Part shown: in pieces, positions 15,994 to 23,404 of the stretch | Layout of the letters: every line of letters begins with the position of its first letter | How positions within the stretch are numbered: the stretch's first letter is position 1 | Source: Treponema sp. | GTDB lineage: Bacteria > Spirochaetota > Spirochaetia > Treponematales > Breznakiellaceae | Length of the DNA: 30,123 nucleotides | Direction: 5' to 3' | Assembly (NCBI GenBank): GCA_031277045.1 | Contig: JAISLX010000058.1 | Location: forward strand, 1 to 30,123 | The notes under the pieces: model-generated | The model's input: the letters and a program-made list of their open reading frames with translations, nothing else | Database searches by the model: none | What the model was told of the DNA's origin: nothing | Program-made: the position numbers and the translations under genes

Positions 15994-16854
15994 ATGAAAA
16001 CCGGCGTCAGTTCATATTGTTTTGAAAGATTGATACGGGGGGGGAATTTTACCCTGTTTGACGCCATAGACAGCGCGAAAAAAACCGGTTTTGACACCAT
16101 CGAATTTACCGAATTCCAAAAATCCGGGGGCCTTTCCCCCAAAGACTTCGCGAAAAAAATACGGGACGCCTGTAACGCCGCGGAACTTCCCATCTCAAAT
16201 TACGCCGTCGGCGCCGATTTCCTCTACGGTTCCGGGGGAGACATCAAGCGGGAGACAGCCCGGATCAAGGAAGCCGTGGACATTGCCAAAATTCTCGGCG
16301 TACCGGCCATGCGCCACGATTCAAGCTGGGGTTTCAAAGACGCGGCCCTGGGCCGGAACTACCGGGACGCTGTCAGGATTATGGCGCCGGCCATTCGGGA
16401 AGTAACCGAATACGCCGCGGCGGCGGGGATCAGGACCATGTGCGAAAACCACGGTCAGTTTATGCAGGACAGCGCCCGCATGGAAGAACTGGTACTGGCG
16501 GTGAATCACCCCAACTTCGGCCTTCTTGTGGACATGGGGAATTTTATGTGCGCCGACGAAGCAAGCCTCCGGGCCCTGCCCACGGTTATGCCCTATGCCT
16601 TTCACGTTCACGCCAAAGACTTCCTGTGGAAATCCGGCAGGGAACCGAAACCGGACAACTCCTGGTTTTCCACCCGGGCGGGGAACCACCTGCGGGGCAC
16701 TATCCTGGGGCACGGGGAAGTACAGGCGGCCCAGTGTATCGCCTTCATCAAAAAGACCGGCTATGACGGCATCATTTCCCTGGAATTTGAGGGACCGGAA
16801 GAACCTCTGGAAGCCGTCCTGAGAGGCCATGAATTTATCAAAGCTTTGCTGTAA
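15994..16854 (+). CDS. Sugar phosphate isomerase/epimerase family (TIM barrel)
   Basis: 286 residues, the AP-endonuclease-2 type TIM barrel shared by xylose-isomerase-like epimerases, IolE/IolI and keto-sugar lyases. Candidate metal ligands occur at the expected strand ends: E in MCENHG (near 150), D in LLVDMGN (near 176), H in HVHAKD (near 205) and E in SLEFEG (near 264). GGAG lies ten bases before the ATG. It is transcribed away from the two oxidoreductases and shares their control region. Enzymes of this fold work with Gfo/Idh enzymes in inositol and 3-keto-glycoside pathways, so a keto-sugar isomerase or eliminase is plausible. That step is inference; the family is firm, the reaction is not. 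Confidence 0.87.
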   Translation: MKTGVSSYCFERLIRGGNFTLFDAIDSAKKTGFDTIEFTEFQKSGGLSPKDFAKKIRDACNAAELPISNYAVGADFLYGSGGDIKRETARIKEAVDIAKILGVPAMRHDSSWGFKDAALGRNYRDAVRIMAPAIREVTEYAAAAGIRTMCENHGQFMQDSARMEELVLAVNHPNFGLLVDMGNFMCADEASLRALPTVMPYAFHVHAKDFLWKSGREPKPDNSWFSTRAGNHLRGTILGHGEVQAAQCIAFIKKTGYDGIISLEFEGPEEPLEAVLRGHEFIKALL

Positions 16855-16929
16855 AGGCGGACAAGGCGAAAGCGGGGCGGGCGCGTACAAAACGACGGAA
16901 TTGCCGCGCCCCCGGTTCCGGGGAAACAA

Positions 16930-16958
16930 TTGACACGATTCCGGCTTGTCGGTAGATT
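16930..16958 (+). promoter_or_regulatory. Strong predicted promoter for the activase operon
   Basis: Perfect -35 TTGACA (16930-16935), 17-base spacer, -10 TAGATT (16953-16958). The leader to the activase start would be about 355 bases. Confidence 0.6.
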
Positions 16959-16977
16959 GGCGCTATGACAAAATTTT

Positions 16978-17005
16978 TCTCCAAAACTAAGCGGGATGCG
17001 GGAGA
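16978..17005. repeat. Weak family B hairpin (copy f)
   Basis: TCTCC and GGGAGA flank AAAACTAAGCGGGATGC. Position for position it matches copy b at 7295 (CCAAAACTAA, then CGGG), with the outer TTT/AAA replaced by TCT/AGA so that pairing is kept; the inner stem is mostly lost. It starts about 13 bases after the predicted transcription start. Confidence 0.4.
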
Positions 17006-17322
17006 CAACCGGCGTTACCGGCGTTATATTTAAAGAAGGATTTGAGATCAATGGACAGCGCCAATATAACACTCTTTTATGACCGCCGCGATGCCGGCTC
17101 CTCCCGCCCAATCCCCGCGGGGGCTTCATGCCCCCGGCCCCGCGCCGCGCGCGCAGATCCAAAAAACCGGCCGCAGCCCAATTTTTACCCCGCAAACCGC
17201 CAAAAAACGCCGGAGGCGGCGGTTTTTATGACCTTTCGACAAAAAAACTACAAAAATACCACACGCGCGGCAGGCTCCCGGTCCGCCTTTTATTTACAGT
17301 TGAAAGAGGCGGAAAGGCTTTA
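17006..17322 (+). other. Long leader of the activase operon with a terminator-like hairpin
   Basis: No convincing gene. An ATG at 17051 after AAGAAGG opens a frame to 17323, but its product is low-complexity (Arg/Pro/Ala-rich) and I regard it as non-coding or at most a leader frame. A hairpin AAACCGCC (17194-17201) with GGCGGTTT (17218-17225) ends in TTTTT, like an intrinsic terminator inside the leader, so attenuation of the operon is possible. Confidence 0.4.
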
Positions 17323-20300
17323 ATGAGTCAAACAATACCCGTCTTGCGGCTTGGGCTGGATGTCGGATCAACCACGGTAAAAATGGTAATTATGGACCAG
17401 GCGGACCGCAGGCCGCTTTTTTCACAGTACCGCCGGCATAACGCGGACCAGGCGGAAACGGCAAGGGCCGTCCTGGCCGAGGCGGCGCGGGCATTTCCCG
17501 GCGCGGCCTTCCGGGCGGCGGTCTGCGGTTCCGGGGGCAAACCCATTGCCGACGCGATAGGCGCCTTTTATATTCAGGAAGTGGTGGCCAACGCCGTCGC
17601 GGTCAGGACATTTTACCCCCAGGCGCGGGTGGCGATAGAACTGGGCGGGCAGGACGCCAAGGTGGTTTTTTTCTACTACGACCAGGCGGCGGGGAACCTG
17701 GTGGCGTCGGACATGCGGATGAACGGAAGCTGCGCCGGGGGTACGGGGGCCTTTATCGACGAGGTGGCGGCGCTGCTCAGGACGCCGGTGGAGGAATTTG
17801 AGGCCCTGGCCGCGCGAGGCGCATCGGTGTACGACATTTCCGGCCGCTGCGGGGTGTTCGCCAAAACGGATATTCAGCCGCTCCTTAACCAGGGGGGTCT
17901 GCGGGAAGACATAGCCCTTTCCACATTCCACGCCATCGTAAAACAGACCATAGGCGGCCTTGCCCAGGGGCTGGAACTCAAAGCGCCGATTATTTTTGAG
18001 GGAGGGCCCCTCACCTTCAACCCCACGCTGATCCGGGTTTTCGCCGAATGGCTTGGACTTAAAGAGGGGGATATTATCCGCCCGGAACATCCTGAAATCC
18101 TAATCGCCCACGGCACGGCCCTGTCCATTGACGAGATGTTCGCCGATTCTCCGGGGAATTTCGACATTGAAAAGGCGCTGTCCGTTCTTTCAAATTACCG
18201 GGAGAATCTGCAAAAGGACAGTCCCGCGGGCCGGAAGCGGTATTTTTCCTCGCCGGAAGAACGGCGGGAATTTGAGGAACGGCACCGGCCCATGCCGCCG
18301 CCGGCCTGTAACGCGAAAGCGGGGGATACCCTGCGGGCCTACCTGGGCGTAGACGCGGGGTCCACCACCACCAAATTTGTCCTTCTTGACGAGAATGAAA
18401 ACGTTGTGGACAGCTTTTATTCCAACAACAAGGGGGAACCGCTCAGGGTTATGAAGCAGGCCCTGATACGTCTCAAAAAGAAGTACGATGACGCGGGAAT
18501 AAAGCTTGAGATTATCGCGGTGGGAACCACGGGGTACGGGGAACTGCTGTTCGACAAGGCCCTGGGCGCCGATTACCACACGGTGGAAACCGTGGCGCAC
18601 GCGGAGGCGGCCCGGAAGTATGTCCCCGGGGTAAGTTTTATTCTGGACATCGGCGGCCAGGACATGAAGGCCATTTCCATCGCTTCAGGCAGCTCAGGCG
18701 CGCCGGGGATCATCACGAATATCACCCTAAACGAAGCCTGTTCATCGGGCTGCGGGTCCTTCCTTGAAAATTTCGCGGCGGGCCTGAACATCCCCGTGCA
18801 TGAAATTGCCGAAGCCGCCTTTAACGCACAAAACCCCGCGGAACTGGGCAGCCGCTGCACGGTGTTCATGAACAGCACCATTATTACCGAACAGAAAAAC
18901 GGTAAACAGGCGGACGACATTATGGCCGGCCTGTGCCGCTCGATAATAGAAAATGTGTTTACCAAAGTAATCCGGATGTCCAACTTCGCCGCTCTGGGGG
19001 ACCGTATCGTTGTGCAGGGCGGTACCTTCAGAAACAACGCGGTGCTGCGGGCCCTGGAACAGTACATGGAAAAGCCGGTAACCCGCGCCCCCTACCCCGG
19101 CGAAATGGGCGCCATCGGCATTGCCCTTTTGACAAAAAAGCACGTTACCGCCAACGGTTTCACTTCCCCCCACGGGCCCCCGGACCGGAGCCGGTTTATC
19201 GGCCTTGAGGCGATACAGGACTTTGACTATGTCCAGGAAAGCAATATCAGATGTACGCAATGCGCCAACAACTGTAACCGGACCCTGGTTACTTTTTCCA
19301 ACGGGACAACCTGGGTTACGGGGAACCGCTGTGAACGGGGGGAGCTTGTAGGCGATCCGGAGGACGCCTCGTTCCGGGAACAGATCAAAAACATAAGCGG
19401 GAAAATGGAGACCGTACCGGACATGATCAAATTCCGGGAACGTATCCTCTTTCGGGATTACCCCTGTACCCTGACCGCCGCGCCCCGGGACACCGTGATA
19501 GGCTTGCCCAAGACGCTGGACTTTTGGCGCACCATGCCCTTTTTCACCACGTTTTTCCGCGCTCTGGGCTTCAAAACCAGGCTAAGCGGAGTCAGTACCC
19601 GCAAACTCTACGAACAAGGACTGCAATATGTCGCCTCGGACACGGTTTGTTTTCCGGCCAAGCTCGCGCACGGCCATATCCAGGACCTTGTCAAAGCCGG
19701 GGTGGACAGAATCTTTATGCCCCTGTTCAGCCTGCTGCCCACGGAAAACCCGGAACCCCTCAGCACCTACACCTGTCCCGTACTCAAGGGCTACCCCTTG
19801 ACAGTCAAATATTCCAACAACCCGGAGCAGGCGCCCGGCATTCCCCTGGATACGCCGGTGTTCCACTGGCTTACAAACCAGGACCGGGACTACCAGCTCT
19901 GCCGGTACACGCGGGAAACCTTCGGCATTGGCGATGATTCTACCCGCCGGGCCATAGCCCAGGGGGACCAGGCCCTGGCCGCCTTCAACCGGGAACTGGC
20001 GGCGGAGGGAAACCGGATCATCAGGGAGGTGGAACAACAGGGAAAGTTCGCCGTGGTGATCTCAGGCAGACACTACCAGTTTGACGAACTGGTAAACCAC
20101 AACCTTTCCCGCTACTTCACCGGCCTGGGGATTCCGGTAATCACCGTGGACGCCCTGGAAGGCCTAAAGGACGAGGACCTTTCCCGGACCATGCTGGACA
20201 TCAACAACAGCAACCACGCGCGGCTGCTTTCCGGCGCGATTATTACCGCGCGGCATCCGGCCCTGGAATACGTGGAAATTTTCAGCTTCGGCTGCGGCCA

Positions 20301-21789
20301 CGACGCCATCTACACCGACGAGGTAACCCGGCTGCTCGGGGAAATATCCGGCAAGGCGCCGCTCATCCTCAAACTCGACGAAAGCGATATAAGCGGTCCC
20401 TTGAGGATACGGGTACGATCCTTCATCGAAACCGTGGAAACCCGGCGGCGGGAAACGGCGGGGACACAGCGGGTAAAACCCCTGGGCGAACCTTACCCGG
20501 TAAAGTTCGACAGGGCCGCCAAACACGGCAAGACCATCCTGGTGCCCAACGTCAGCCGGGCTTTCTGCAAGCTTATGACCGCCGCCATCAGCAAACAGGG
20601 TTTTAAGGTAGCGCCCCTCCCTATGGGAAACCGGGAAGCGATGCTGCTGGGTAAACGCTATGTCCACAACGATATATGTTTCCCCGCCCAGGTGATCATA
20701 GGCGAGGCCCTGGCGGCGCTGAAAAGCGGGGAGTACAACCCCGACGAGGTGGCTATCGGCACGGGGAAGACCTACTGCGACTGCCGTCTGGTGAACTACA
20801 TGTTCCTCACCCGCAAAGCCCTGGACGACGCGGGTTTCCCCCAGGTACCGATTATTTCTACCGATGTTTACGACGTAAAAAACGTGCATCCCGCGTTTAA
20901 GCTGTCGGAGCTGTCCTTTGCCCGCGCCGTGTGGTGTACCGTAATGATGGACGCGCTGGAGTATCTGCGGCGCAGGATCCGGCCCTATGAACTGAACCCC
21001 GGGGAAACCAACCAGGTGTTTGAGGCCGCCACGGACCGGATCGCGGACGCGCTCCGCGAAGGGGGCATGCCCCGGGCCTTTGGCGCGTACCGGAAAAGCA
21101 TAGACGAGATGTGCGGCATCCGTTACGACAAACGCGTCCCCAAGCCCTTGGTATACATTACAGGTGAATACCTTTTGACCTTTCATCCGGGCGCCAACTA
21201 CTACATTGAAGAGTATCTTGAACAAAACGGCATGGAGGTAAGATTTCCCAAGATGCACGATGTGTTCCACAACCTGATGATGATGCACACGTTTTCCAAA
21301 TTCAAAGATTTTCATGTACGGTACCCGGCTTACGAAGTAATACGTTCTATCGCGGGGAACAAATTTTTTGACGCCGCCCAGACGCTGATGGATATCCCCG
21401 CCCGCAAGCACCCCCTGTACAAGCCGTCGCCGCATCTGCCGGAACTGGCAAAACTGAGCGACCCGGTGATACACCATTCAATCCAGTCCGGGGAGGGCTT
21501 TCTGATGGCGGCGGAAATTATGCACCTGGCGGAAACCGGGACCAAATCCTTTATTATCCTCCAGCCCTTCGGCTGCCTTCCCAACCACATCTGCGGACGG
21601 GGCATTATCAAACGGATCAAGGAACTCTACCCGGCGATCCAGATACTGCCCCTGGATTACGACCCCGACACGAGCTTCGCCAACATCGAAAACCGCCTCC
21701 AGATGCTGATCATGAACGCGAAGACCCATGAAAAAGCTCCGGGAAAACCGGCGCGAGACAAGCCGGCTTCTGTTGGGATGGCGCTGTAA
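17323..21789 (+). CDS. Giant acyl-CoA dehydratase activase/dehydratase-like fusion protein
   Basis: 1488 residues from the ATG at 17323 (GGAAAGG five bases upstream). Two BcrAD/BadFG-type ATPase domains stand in tandem. The first has LGLDVGSTTVK (10-20), ELGGQDAK (106-113) and the cluster cysteines C137 (SCAGGTG) and C176. The second has LGVDAGSTTTK (341-351), DIGGQDMKA (442-450) and C473, C477, C512. A CTQCANNC cysteine cluster (644-651, plus C670) follows, then a DUF2229/HgdB-like part with further cysteines (DTVCFPAK, GCGHD, NDICFPAQ, CDCR, and FGCLPNHICGRG near the end). Activases use ATP to push one electron at very low potential from a shared 4Fe-4S cluster onto a dehydratase. Here both partners appear fused. 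The physiological reaction of these fusions is, as far as I know, not established. It heads an operon with the next three genes. Confidence 0.9.
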   Translation: MSQTIPVLRLGLDVGSTTVKMVIMDQADRRPLFSQYRRHNADQAETARAVLAEAARAFPGAAFRAAVCGSGGKPIADAIGAFYIQEVVANAVAVRTFYPQARVAIELGGQDAKVVFFYYDQAAGNLVASDMRMNGSCAGGTGAFIDEVAALLRTPVEEFEALAARGASVYDISGRCGVFAKTDIQPLLNQGGLREDIALSTFHAIVKQTIGGLAQGLELKAPIIFEGGPLTFNPTLIRVFAEWLGLKEGDIIRPEHPEILIAHGTALSIDEMFADSPGNFDIEKALSVLSNYRENLQKDSPAGRKRYFSSPEERREFEERHRPMPPPACNAKAGDTLRAYLGVDAGSTTTKFVLLDENENVVDSFYSNNKGEPLRVMKQALIRLKKKYDDAGIKLEIIAVGTTGYGELLFDKALGADYHTVETVAHAEAARKYVPGVSFILDIGGQDMKAISIASGSSGAPGIITNITLNEACSSGCGSFLENFAAGLNIPVHEIAEAAFNAQNPAELGSRCTVFMNSTIITEQKNGKQADDIMAGLCRSIIENVFTKVIRMSNFAALGDRIVVQGGTFRNNAVLRALEQYMEKPVTRAPYPGEMGAIGIALLTKKHVTANGFTSPHGPPDRSRFIGLEAIQDFDYVQESNIRCTQCANNCNRTLVTFSNGTTWVTGNRCERGELVGDPEDASFREQIKNISGKMETVPDMIKFRERILFRDYPCTLTAAPRDTVIGLPKTLDFWRTMPFFTTFFRALGFKTRLSGVSTRKLYEQGLQYVASDTVCFPAKLAHGHIQDLVKAGVDRIFMPLFSLLPTENPEPLSTYTCPVLKGYPLTVKYSNNPEQAPGIPLDTPVFHWLTNQDRDYQLCRYTRETFGIGDDSTRRAIAQGDQALAAFNRELAAEGNRIIREVEQQGKFAVVISGRHYQFDELVNHNLSRYFTGLGIPVITVDALEGLKDEDLSRTMLDINNSNHARLLSGAIITARHPALEYVEIFSFGCGHDAIYTDEVTRLLGEISGKAPLILKLDESDISGPLRIRVRSFIETVETRRRETAGTQRVKPLGEPYPVKFDRAAKHGKTILVPNVSRAFCKLMTAAISKQGFKVAPLPMGNREAMLLGKRYVHNDICFPAQVIIGEALAALKSGEYNPDEVAIGTGKTYCDCRLVNYMFLTRKALDDAGFPQVPIISTDVYDVKNVHPAFKLSELSFARAVWCTVMMDALEYLRRRIRPYELNPGETNQVFEAATDRIADALREGGMPRAFGAYRKSIDEMCGIRYDKRVPKPLVYITGEYLLTFHPGANYYIEEYLEQNGMEVRFPKMHDVFHNLMMMHTFSKFKDFHVRYPAYEVIRSIAGNKFFDAAQTLMDIPARKHPLYKPSPHLPELAKLSDPVIHHSIQSGEGFLMAAEIMHLAETGTKSFIILQPFGCLPNHICGRGIIKRIKELYPAIQILPLDYDPDTSFANIENRLQMLIMNAKTHEKAPGKPARDKPASVGMAL

Positions 21790-22380
21790 ATGCCCGCCGG
21801 CCAATTCCGCCCCGAAATTATTATTTTTGAATTCTTTCTCTTCAGTTTCAGCGGATGGATATGCGAGACCATCAACGAAACTATCACCAGGGGCAAATTT
21901 GTAAACAAGGGATTTTTTTCCGGCCCCTATACCATAAGCCAGGGCATAGGCGGAATCGGCGTGTACCTCATCTGTTCGCCTTTTAAGGCGGAACCCCTTG
22001 TGGTGTTCGCAGCGGGCATGGCGATATGTACCGCGGTGGAATACATCATGTCCATATTTCTGGAAAAGTGTTTTGGGGTAAAATGCTGGGATTATACCAC
22101 ATATCCCCACACCAAATGGTGCAGCTATCAGGGCCGCATTGCCCTGACCACATCACTTTTCTTTGGGCTCATAACACTCTTTGTGGTATATATCTACTGG
22201 CAGTTAGGCGTAAAAGCAACGGAATTTCTGGGGGATTTTACCTGGCATGTAGATGCCGTTCTTTCTGTCATATTCATTGCCGATGCGGTTTACACCTGCA
22301 CAAAACTGCTCAGGTTTAAGAAAGCGGGAATTAAAATAAAAAACTACGCGGTATTTTCCGATACGGAGACGCCGGAATAA
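21790..22380 (+). CDS. CmpB-like integral membrane protein (putative ABC-transporter type IV family)
   Basis: 196 residues with four to five hydrophobic segments. The family signature is clear: FSGWICETINETITRGKFVNKGFFSGPYTISQGIGG (19-54), VEYIMSIFLEKCFGVKCWDY (about 83-102) and GRIALTTSLFFG (about 117-128). The domain is called ABC_trans_CmpB in Pfam, but a transport role is not demonstrated and no ATPase or binding protein lies nearby. The ATG follows the activase stop with no spacing, so translation is coupled. The next gene overlaps its stop (TAATG). Proteins of this type are often found with a small HD-domain protein, as here. Confidence 0.8.
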   Translation: MPAGQFRPEIIIFEFFLFSFSGWICETINETITRGKFVNKGFFSGPYTISQGIGGIGVYLICSPFKAEPLVVFAAGMAICTAVEYIMSIFLEKCFGVKCWDYTTYPHTKWCSYQGRIALTTSLFFGLITLFVVYIYWQLGVKATEFLGDFTWHVDAVLSVIFIADAVYTCTKLLRFKKAGIKIKNYAVFSDTETPE

Positions 22381-22862
22381 TGAAAAACAGACAACTGTTT
22401 CATGAATACGCAAAAGAAATTCTGGAAAATGAATTTTTCCTGAAAAACAAGAAGTTCATTTCCCACGGCGCAATCAGCATGTATTCCCACTGCGTGGCGG
22501 TGGCGGCTTTAAGCTTTTCGATGGCGGAGGATGACAGCACCATCGATAAAAAATGCCTTGTCAGGGCGGCGCTGCTGCACGACTTTTTTTTGTACGAATG
22601 CCACGCAATGGGCCCCCGGTACCTGGTGCACGGCTGGATACACGCCGGAATTGCCGCGGAAAAGGCAAGGGAAATCTTCAACGTAAGCGACAAAGAGTAT
22701 TCGTGCATCAGGACCCACATGTGGCCCTGGACATTGTTCCACCCGCCGCTCTGCCGGGAAGGCTGGATCATCACGGCGGCGGATAAAATTGTCGCCCTGT
22801 ATGAAACCATATTCGGCCGTAGCCGCAAACACCCGCTGGCGGTAAAATCAGAATCATGCTGA
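22380..22862 (+). CDS. HD-domain protein (putative phosphohydrolase)
   Basis: 160 residues, cytoplasmic. A full set of HD-superfamily ligands can be assigned: H37 (YSHCVAVAAL), H67-D68 (LLHDFFLY), H84 or H88 (LVHGWIHAG), H113 (RTHMWP) and D135 (TAADKIVAL). Related proteins hydrolyse phosphate esters of nucleotides, but the substrate here is unknown. The start overlaps the preceding stop by one base and the end overlaps the next gene by seven bases, so the three genes are translationally linked. The C-terminus is short and polar. Firm as a family member, unknown in role. Confidence 0.85.
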   Translation: MKNRQLFHEYAKEILENEFFLKNKKFISHGAISMYSHCVAVAALSFSMAEDDSTIDKKCLVRAALLHDFFLYECHAMGPRYLVHGWIHAGIAAEKAREIFNVSDKEYSCIRTHMWPWTLFHPPLCREGWIITAADKIVALYETIFGRSRKHPLAVKSESC

Positions 22863-23305
22863 TCTGGGGCCTTAAAACCGAGGCGGCCTTTGACCTTTGG
22901 TCGCTGGAACACCTTGCCAACGGCATCGCTATGGCCGCGTTTGCCCGCATGGTTACCGGAAAGTTCCTCAAATTTAACGACAGCAATGACGCGCCGCGTA
23001 AATTTGCCGAATGCATCATCGTGCTTTTGATCGCGCTGTTCTGGGAAAATGCCGAACACTATATCGAGGCGGGATTACTGCCCGGCGTAATAGGGGAACG
23101 TATTACCTATTGGTTTCAGGGAGTAGAACACTGGACAAACCGTCTTCTCGCCGACAACATCATGGTCCTTTTGGGCTGGTTTATCTACACAAAACAGAAC
23201 AGAATATTCTGGGCTGCCCGGATTTTCTCCACCCTGTGGATGCTGGTCCATATCTTTGTTTTTCCGCACAGCATGTACCTTCACACGCTGTTCAGGCCGG
23301 CGTAG
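22856..23305 (+). CDS. Small integral membrane protein of unknown function
   Basis: 149 residues with about four hydrophobic segments (near 17-34, 49-65, 98-113 and 120-140) and a conserved-looking loop FWENAEHYIEAGLLPGV (about 62-78) with acidic residues next to histidine. I do not recognise the family. It overlaps the HD-domain gene by seven bases and ends the operon. Downstream lie only 98 bases and a family A palindrome before the convergent restriction gene. The tight coupling suggests a joint role with the CmpB-like and HD proteins. Confidence 0.7.
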   Translation: MLIWGLKTEAAFDLWSLEHLANGIAMAAFARMVTGKFLKFNDSNDAPRKFAECIIVLLIALFWENAEHYIEAGLLPGVIGERITYWFQGVEHWTNRLLADNIMVLLGWFIYTKQNRIFWAARIFSTLWMLVHIFVFPHSMYLHTLFRPA

Positions 23306-23374
23306 CGCCGCACTGCGCCATCCTCGGCGCGGGGAATTCATTTCCGATTAAAGGTAGAAATTACCTGTATTAGA

Positions 23375-23404
23375 GTTGTTCAGAAACCTCAGTTTCTGAA
23401 CAAC
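23375..23404. repeat. Family A palindrome (copy 3) at the end of the restriction gene
   Basis: Perfect arms GTTGTTCAGAAAC and GTTTCTGAACAAC around CTCA, which is the reverse complement of the centre of copy 1. It ends on the first base of the stop codon of the FokI-like gene, between two convergent genes. No U-tract follows on either side. Here it is not near a promoter of similar quality to those at copies 1 and 2. Confidence 0.85.

Noticed and set aside
17051..17323. Possible small gene with an AAGAAGG upstream
   Set aside because: Product is low-complexity and the frame runs through a terminator-like hairpin into the activase start; treated as leader sequence.
20164..21477. Minus-strand open frame of 437 codons
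   Set aside because: It lies fully inside the activase/dehydratase gene, whose frame shows domain motifs; the minus frame is a product of high GC content.
23375..23404. Palindrome copy 3 read as an intrinsic terminator or as part of a CRISPR array
   Set aside because: No U-tract on either strand, and the copies in the window are thousands of bases apart without spacers.
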